Below, piece after piece: positions 5,996 to 9,045 of a stretch of 9,045 nucleotides of DNA; the stretch's first letter is position 1, and every line of letters starts with the position of its first letter. Source of the DNA: Leptospiraceae bacterium UBA2033 (lineage in GTDB: Bacteria; Spirochaetota; Leptospiria; Leptospirales; Leptospiraceae); the NCBI GenBank assembly GCA_002333425.1, contig DDBL01000022.1, positions 6,556 through 15,600 of the forward strand, read 5' to 3'. Made by a program: the position numbers and the translations under genes. The notes beneath the pieces are model-generated. The model made no database searches. It was not told the DNA's origin and saw only the letters and a program-made list of their open reading frames with translations.

Positions 5996-7922
5996 GAATT
6001 CGATTCGACACTTTAGGAAAAACAGGACCTGTAGTAAAGGTTTGGATGTATTCATATAAAATTTCGGCGTCGGATAATTTTCCACCAATTCCAGTTTCTT
6101 GCACTGTCACAGAGCCGTCGTTATTTATCTCTAACATATTTGGATTCATTACTGGATTTGAATCTCCACCATCTCTAGTTCCAATGGATTGTAATCTTTG
6201 TGTGTTATTTCCAAAAACTCCTCCTACTTGGTAGGCTTGGTTTTTATCGTAGAGTTCTTGAAATGTTGGGGCACGAAATGCTGATCCATAAAGAACTTTA
6301 AATGCGAGTGTTCCAAATTTCGTTTTTTCGAAGGGTGTAATTACTAATCCAGTTTTGGGATTTATCGTACTTCCAAAATCGGAATAGGTATCGCGCCTAA
6401 CGCCTGCTGTAATAGAAAGCCATTTTAATGGCTCCCATTGTAATTGGATGAACTCTGCTCGAATATTTCTAGATTTATTTTTACCACGTCTAAAATTATC
6501 AGGATCTGAAAGAGGAGCTTTTCCAGTTGTGAAATATTGTAGAGCTGTATCATTCAAATCAGTATTTAGATTATCGTAATCATAAAAAGCAGGGTAGAGT
6601 GTGGTCGTGTTCTCCCCAATATAATTTTGTTTACTGTAAGCGTCTTTGTAATTTAATTTTTCCATTTGTACACCTAACAAAATGGAAAGTTGTGAAATGG
6701 GGTTGTATTCAAGGATTGTTTCAATTCCTGTAGTTTGGTATTTATAACCAGATTGTTTCATTGCACTTACACCAGGGTGAGATAAAAAATCTTTTCTTTC
6801 TACTTCGATTTCGTCTCGTCTTAGGTAGGTGTCTCCATAGAGTCTTGCACTGAGGGAAATTTTTTCTGAAATGACAATTTTTTTTGTACCAATATCTGCG
6901 GTTAATAGTGTGAAACCCAACTGGGAGTTTGGGGTTAATATCCCTAATTCTCCAACATTAGGACCTCTTTCTTCTCGGATCATTTTTCCTTTGATATAAA
7001 AAGTATCTCCTTTATTTGCACTGATAAAAAGGTTTGTTTGTTTTTTTCGGTCATTGGTTTTGTTGTAGTATGCGTATGGTAGTGCGATTGTAGTAGCATT
7101 ACACCCGGAAGAGGTTAACCGACTTTCTGTGCAGGAACTATCGTGTTTGAGATGAACTTGGGGTCTTGTGGATTCGTAGTGACCAACATAGGTACTTAAA
7201 TTCCAGCCTCCACCCATCTTTAAATTGTAGTAAGCGGTTGGCTCGAATGTGTTGTGTTGTCCGAGTCTACTCGATATATGCCCACCAGACTTATCTCCTT
7301 TTGAGGAACTGCGGGTAATCACGTTTATCACTCCTACAAATGCGTTAGTTCCATGGATGGAAGAACCGGGACCTCGGATGATTTCTACTTTTTCGATAGC
7401 GTCTGCTCTGATATCTAAAAAAGTAGAACCGTCATAAAAATTATTAATTCGATGACCGTCTAACAGCATTAATACTCCCGATCTAGATAACACTCCGCGA
7501 AACGCTACTTTGTAAGATCCAAATTGATCGTAAGATATTTCTACACCGGGAGTTTGTTTTAAAATATCTGCTAGGTTACGTGCTCCTGAGTCGGAAATTT
7601 TTTGACGATTGTATACGGATACGATGGCGGAGGTTTTACTTACACTTTCCGATTGTCCAACACGTTTTGATACAATGGAAATATCTTCTTCTAACTTAAA
7701 AAAATCTTCTTCTTTCGTTTCTGTCTCTTCTGATTTAACTTCTAACTTTTTTGTTTTTTCAAAATCTTCTTTTTCTTTTTGAAAGATTTCTTTTTCGCGT
7801 TTGAAATCTTTTTTTTCTTTGGTGAGTTTTTCTTTTTCGGATAGCTCAATTGTATTTTGAGAAAGTAGGGAAAGGTTTAGAAATAAAAAACAAAGAAAAA
7901 ATAGTAAGGAAAAAAATTGCAT
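5985..7922 (-). CDS. TonB-dependent outer-membrane receptor, C-terminus apparently incomplete
   Basis: Energy-coupled importer for a scarce ligand (siderophore, haem, vitamin or similar; unknown). The ATG at 7922 has AGAGG 6 nt upstream. Residues 1-21 are a signal peptide. Residues 27-80 are a Lys/Glu-rich heptad coil (I26, L33, F40, F47, F54), unusual for this family. A TonB-box-like DISIVSK starts at 80. The plug, about 92-206, shows LADILKQTPGVEI, FRGV, VLMLLDGHRIN and VEIIRGPGSSIHGTNAFVGVINVITR. The barrel follows, including an extracellular-loop pair CTESRLTSSGC and the YGSAFRAPTFQELY signature at about 545-558. Only about 90 residues follow that signature, where relatives such as BtuB have about 200, and the protein ends NRILMP rather than in an aromatic-terminated strand. 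The stop lies inside the converging phosphatase gene. A 3' deletion is likely, and barrel assembly may fail. Alternatively it is a divergent but functional short receptor. Confidence 0.82.
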   Translation of the reverse strand: MQFFSLLFFLCFLFLNLSLLSQNTIELSEKEKLTKEKKDFKREKEIFQKEKEDFEKTKKLEVKSEETETKEEDFFKLEEDISIVSKRVGQSESVSKTSAIVSVYNRQKISDSGARNLADILKQTPGVEISYDQFGSYKVAFRGVLSRSGVLMLLDGHRINNFYDGSTFLDIRADAIEKVEIIRGPGSSIHGTNAFVGVINVITRSSSKGDKSGGHISSRLGQHNTFEPTAYYNLKMGGGWNLSTYVGHYESTRPQVHLKHDSSCTESRLTSSGCNATTIALPYAYYNKTNDRKKQTNLFISANKGDTFYIKGKMIREERGPNVGELGILTPNSQLGFTLLTADIGTKKIVISEKISLSARLYGDTYLRRDEIEVERKDFLSHPGVSAMKQSGYKYQTTGIETILEYNPISQLSILLGVQMEKLNYKDAYSKQNYIGENTTTLYPAFYDYDNLNTDLNDTALQYFTTGKAPLSDPDNFRRGKNKSRNIRAEFIQLQWEPLKWLSITAGVRRDTYSDFGSTINPKTGLVITPFEKTKFGTLAFKVLYGSAFRAPTFQELYDKNQAYQVGGVFGNNTQRLQSIGTRDGGDSNPVMNPNMLEINNDGSVTVQETGIGGKLSDAEILYEYIQTFTTGPVFPKVSNRILMP

Positions 7923-7928
7923 GGAAAA

Positions 7929-7933
7929 CCTCT
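7929..7933 (-). promoter_or_regulatory. Ribosome binding site of the TonB receptor gene
   Basis: AGAGG on the minus strand, 6 nt before the ATG at 7922. It is the same core as at the adenosine deaminase gene, which supports both start choices and that start codon's signal peptide. Confidence 0.65.
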
Positions 7934-7946
7934 AAATTACAAACAT

Positions 7947-7963
7947 TGCAAAACGATATTGCA
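7947..7963. promoter_or_regulatory. Small palindrome upstream of the TonB receptor gene
   Basis: TGCAA, 7 bp, TTGCA: a perfect 5-bp inverted repeat of operator size, 24 bp upstream of the receptor's ATG. TonB receptors are commonly under repressor control by metal or cofactor status, so an operator here would be expected. The sequence does not resemble a classical Fur box, and I cannot identify a good promoter around it. Confidence 0.3.
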
Positions 7964-8017
7964 TACGGCAAGTTAAAATCTAATATTATTTTTGGGATAT
8001 AGACCTCTCACGATGAA

Positions 8018-8035
8018 GCAGTCCGAGGTGACTGC
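8018..8035. other. GC-richer hairpin in the gap before the TonB receptor gene
   Basis: GCAGTC, a 6-nt loop, then GACTGC: a perfect 6-bp stem standing out from AT-rich surroundings. ACCTC at 8003-8007 can pair alternatively with GAGGT at 8025-8029. There is no adjoining T run, so it is not a standard terminator. It lies just left of the repeat word at 8046-8063 and may belong to the same interspersed element. Confidence 0.4.
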
Positions 8036-8045
8036 GAAACTTACT

Positions 8046-8063
8046 ATTAACTTAACAGCATTG
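8046..8063. repeat. Second copy of the short interspersed repeat
   Basis: Matches window positions 1-18 at 16 of 18 bases. It lies 22 bp downstream of the stop of the GHKL gene and, with the hairpin at 8018-8035, fills much of the gap 7923-8084, which holds no gene. On the minus strand it reads as a tiny frame (ATG CGA GCA ATG CTG TTA AGT TAA), probably fortuitous. Whether the full element spans about 8000-8070 cannot be decided from one full and one edge copy. Confidence 0.45.
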
Positions 8064-8084
8064 CTCGCATAGGAATATACTGAA

Positions 8085-8864
8085 CTAGTCTTGGTTAAGT
8101 TTGCCGAATTGTTTGTAATTGTAAGAAAAAGATTTTCTAAATTCTTCTGCTGTAATGCCCTTTTCTTTTAGTTCGCGCTGGAACATTTCTCTTTTAGAAA
8201 TATAATCATCATGGAGCGGAATTTCGATCTTAGCCACTGTCTCTTGGTACTTGTCGCTTGAGTAGAGGCTAAAGCTGTGTTTGCTAATTCCTGATTGGTC
8301 AAGTAAAATTCCAACCATAGTAATTCCCATACCAGCTCCTTCTGTGCTGTCTCCATATTCCATAAAGAAGTCAATCAAACTTGAGAAACTAGTAGCTTTT
8401 TGAAATTTGTCTCGGATTCTCTCTTCTTCGATAGGTAGTAAAGGAAAGTTGTTTTTGACTTTGATATTTAGAACATCTTTTGTGTAATAGAATGTAGCGG
8501 TTACAGGCAAATCATATTTTTTGAAGAAATGTTTGTAAGTGCTAATTTTATCTTCTGTTAAGTTGTCTTTAAATTGATCTAGACCTTTGTTGTAGTCATC
8601 TGGGTTTGTAATATCCAAACCGAGTTCTTTGTACATAACTCTTTTTAAATTTGCTTTTGTTGCATTGATTACTAGTTCTTTGGCGGAAGAGTAGGATATT
8701 TCCATTAGATCTATTCTATTGAATTTTTCAAGAATGGTAGAAGCTATGATTTTTAAAATATTTTCCCCATAGTCACTTAAAAGATAAGTTTTCATGCTTA
8801 AAATATTGTTTTGATTTACGGCGTCTTGAACGATTTCTTTGATTTCTGTTTCAGTTTTTTTCAA
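8085..8864 (-). CDS. Stand-alone GHKL (histidine-kinase-like) ATP-binding protein
   Basis: 259 residues, cytoplasmic, with no signal or membrane segment. An N-box-like helix is at 63-73 (ELVINATKANL, with E63 and N67), a degenerate G1 region at 133-142 (NIKVKNNFPL, where kinases usually have D-x-G), and a G2-like glycine loop at 172-188 (DSTEGAGMGITMVGILL). It has no DHp dimerisation/phospho-His helix and no receiver, so it is not a conventional sensor kinase. It could be an anti-sigma/serine kinase of RsbW type or a degenerate ATP-binding regulator. The about 60-residue insertion between N-box and G1 (residues 74-130, YNKGLDQFKDNL) is distinctive. The start is TTG 8864 with only a weak ribosome site; an ATG at 8795 would drop 23 residues. 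It is preceded by a good promoter at 8907-8934 and followed by a 162-bp gap before the TonB receptor gene. A functional link to the SpoIIE phosphatase is inference. Confidence 0.75.
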   Translation of the reverse strand: MKKTETEIKEIVQDAVNQNNILSMKTYLLSDYGENILKIIASTILEKFNRIDLMEISYSSAKELVINATKANLKRVMYKELGLDITNPDDYNKGLDQFKDNLTEDKISTYKHFFKKYDLPVTATFYYTKDVLNIKVKNNFPLLPIEEERIRDKFQKATSFSSLIDFFMEYGDSTEGAGMGITMVGILLDQSGISKHSFSLYSSDKYQETVAKIEIPLHDDYISKREMFQRELKEKGITAEEFRKSFSYNYKQFGKLNQD

Positions 8865-8889
8865 AGCAAAATACCAGCTTAGTTAGATT

Positions 8890-8977
8890 TTTCAATAGAT
8901 GCAGAGATAATATTAAGGTCTTTTTTTGAGTCAAGTAAATATTTTAGATTCTACTTTAGGTTTTACATCTATTGAAA
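8890..8977. repeat. Perfect 12-bp inverted repeat enclosing the promoter of the GHKL gene
   Basis: The left arm TTTCAATAGATG (8890-8901) and right arm CATCTATTGAAA (8966-8977) are exact reverse complements, separated by 64 bp that contain the promoter at 8907-8934. The match stops abruptly on both sides of each arm. No clear target-site duplication flanks it. The layout fits an invertible promoter segment or a very small element with terminal inverted repeats; chance in AT-rich DNA is possible but unlikely for 12 perfect pairs this close together. Confidence 0.6.
8907..8934 (-). promoter_or_regulatory. Sigma70-like promoter of the GHKL gene
   Basis: On the minus strand TTGACT (8929-8934), a 16-bp spacer rich in A, and TATTAT (8907-8912): 5/6 matches to both consensus boxes, the best promoter in the window. 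The start site would fall at about 8900, inside the left arm of the inverted repeat, leaving a leader of about 35 nt before TTG 8864. Confidence 0.6.
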
Positions 8978-8990
8978 TTTAAAGATTACC

Positions 8991-9010
8991 ACCGATAAAC
9001 ACCGATAAAA
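8991..9010. repeat. Two tandem 10-bp units
   Basis: ACCGATAAAC is followed directly by ACCGATAAAA, with a decayed third unit (GATAAAATAA) after it. Nothing else is recognisable from 8978 to the window end: no gene, RNA or clear terminator. Similar short 'acc-gat-aa' tandem words occur between genes in various environmental bacterial genomes as far as I recall, with unknown role. Confidence 0.45.
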
Positions 9011-9045
9011 GATAAAATAATTCGTAACTACTCAGTATAAAAAAG

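Noticed and set aside
6046..7437. Short + strand frames opposite the TonB receptor gene
   Set aside because: They lie opposite conserved plug and barrel coding, and their compositions are proline/serine-rich translations of the antisense.
8018..8035. Rho-independent terminator for the GHKL gene
   Set aside because: The stem is good but no T run follows on the minus strand and it lies 50 nt past the stop; better described as a hairpin of unknown role.
8168..8374. Frame overlapping the GHKL gene on the same strand
   Set aside because: An out-of-frame reading of the conserved glycine-loop region; the main frame holds the N-box and G2 motifs.
1..9045. CRISPR array, tRNA, rRNA, transposase or phage genes
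   Set aside because: No regularly spaced repeats, cloverleaf, conserved rRNA sequence, or transposase/integrase motifs were seen on either strand.

Overview
The window is AT-rich and reads like a chromosomal stretch from a spirochaete, most probably Leptospiraceae. The basis is the low GC, the many Lys/Phe/Ile-rich proteins, and above all a HAMP-SpoIIE phosphatase whose catalytic half (GDYYLTANLLQPL, QIGGDF, NADAMGKSMQGAGGAL) looks like the leptospiral type. This assignment is inference from protein style; no rRNA or tRNA is present to confirm it.

Layout, left to right. (1) Positions 1-823: the catalytic half of a class III adenylyl cyclase on the + strand. Its 5' side is broken next to a short sequence that recurs near 8050. 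(2) Positions 855-2324, minus: a secreted adenosine deaminase-family enzyme, convergent with the cyclase. (3) Positions 2470-4191, minus: an operon-like pair of periplasmic substrate-binding proteins. The first is PhnD-like and is split into two frames at a run of eight A; the second is of the ABC_sub_bind (PF04392) type. No permease or ATPase gene accompanies them. (4) Positions 4192-4318: a divergent intergenic region with a strong dyad. (5) Positions 4319-5995, plus: a membrane sensor phosphatase (two TM segments, HAMP, coiled coil, PP2C/SpoIIE). (6) Positions 5985-7922, minus: a TonB-dependent outer-membrane receptor with an unusual charged coiled-coil N-terminus and a C-terminus that looks incomplete; its 3' end overlaps the phosphatase gene by 11 bp. 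(7) Positions 7923-8084: a gap with a small palindrome, a hairpin and the second copy of the repeat. (8) Positions 8085-8864, minus: a stand-alone GHKL-type ATP-binding protein. (9) Positions 8865-9045: a good sigma70-like promoter for that gene, enclosed by a perfect 12-bp inverted repeat, then a 10-bp tandem repeat.

How the genes may work together (inference): two orphan periplasmic binding proteins sit head-to-head with a sensor phosphatase that has an extracytoplasmic domain, next to a TonB receptor, with a GHKL protein nearby. This could be a sensing module in which a ligand crosses the outer membrane, is bound in the periplasm and is reported to a SpoIIE phosphatase acting on an anti-sigma/anti-anti-sigma-like partner. 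The split PhnD frame, the damaged TonB receptor and the headless cyclase suggest that parts of this locus are decaying, or in the case of the A8 run, switching.
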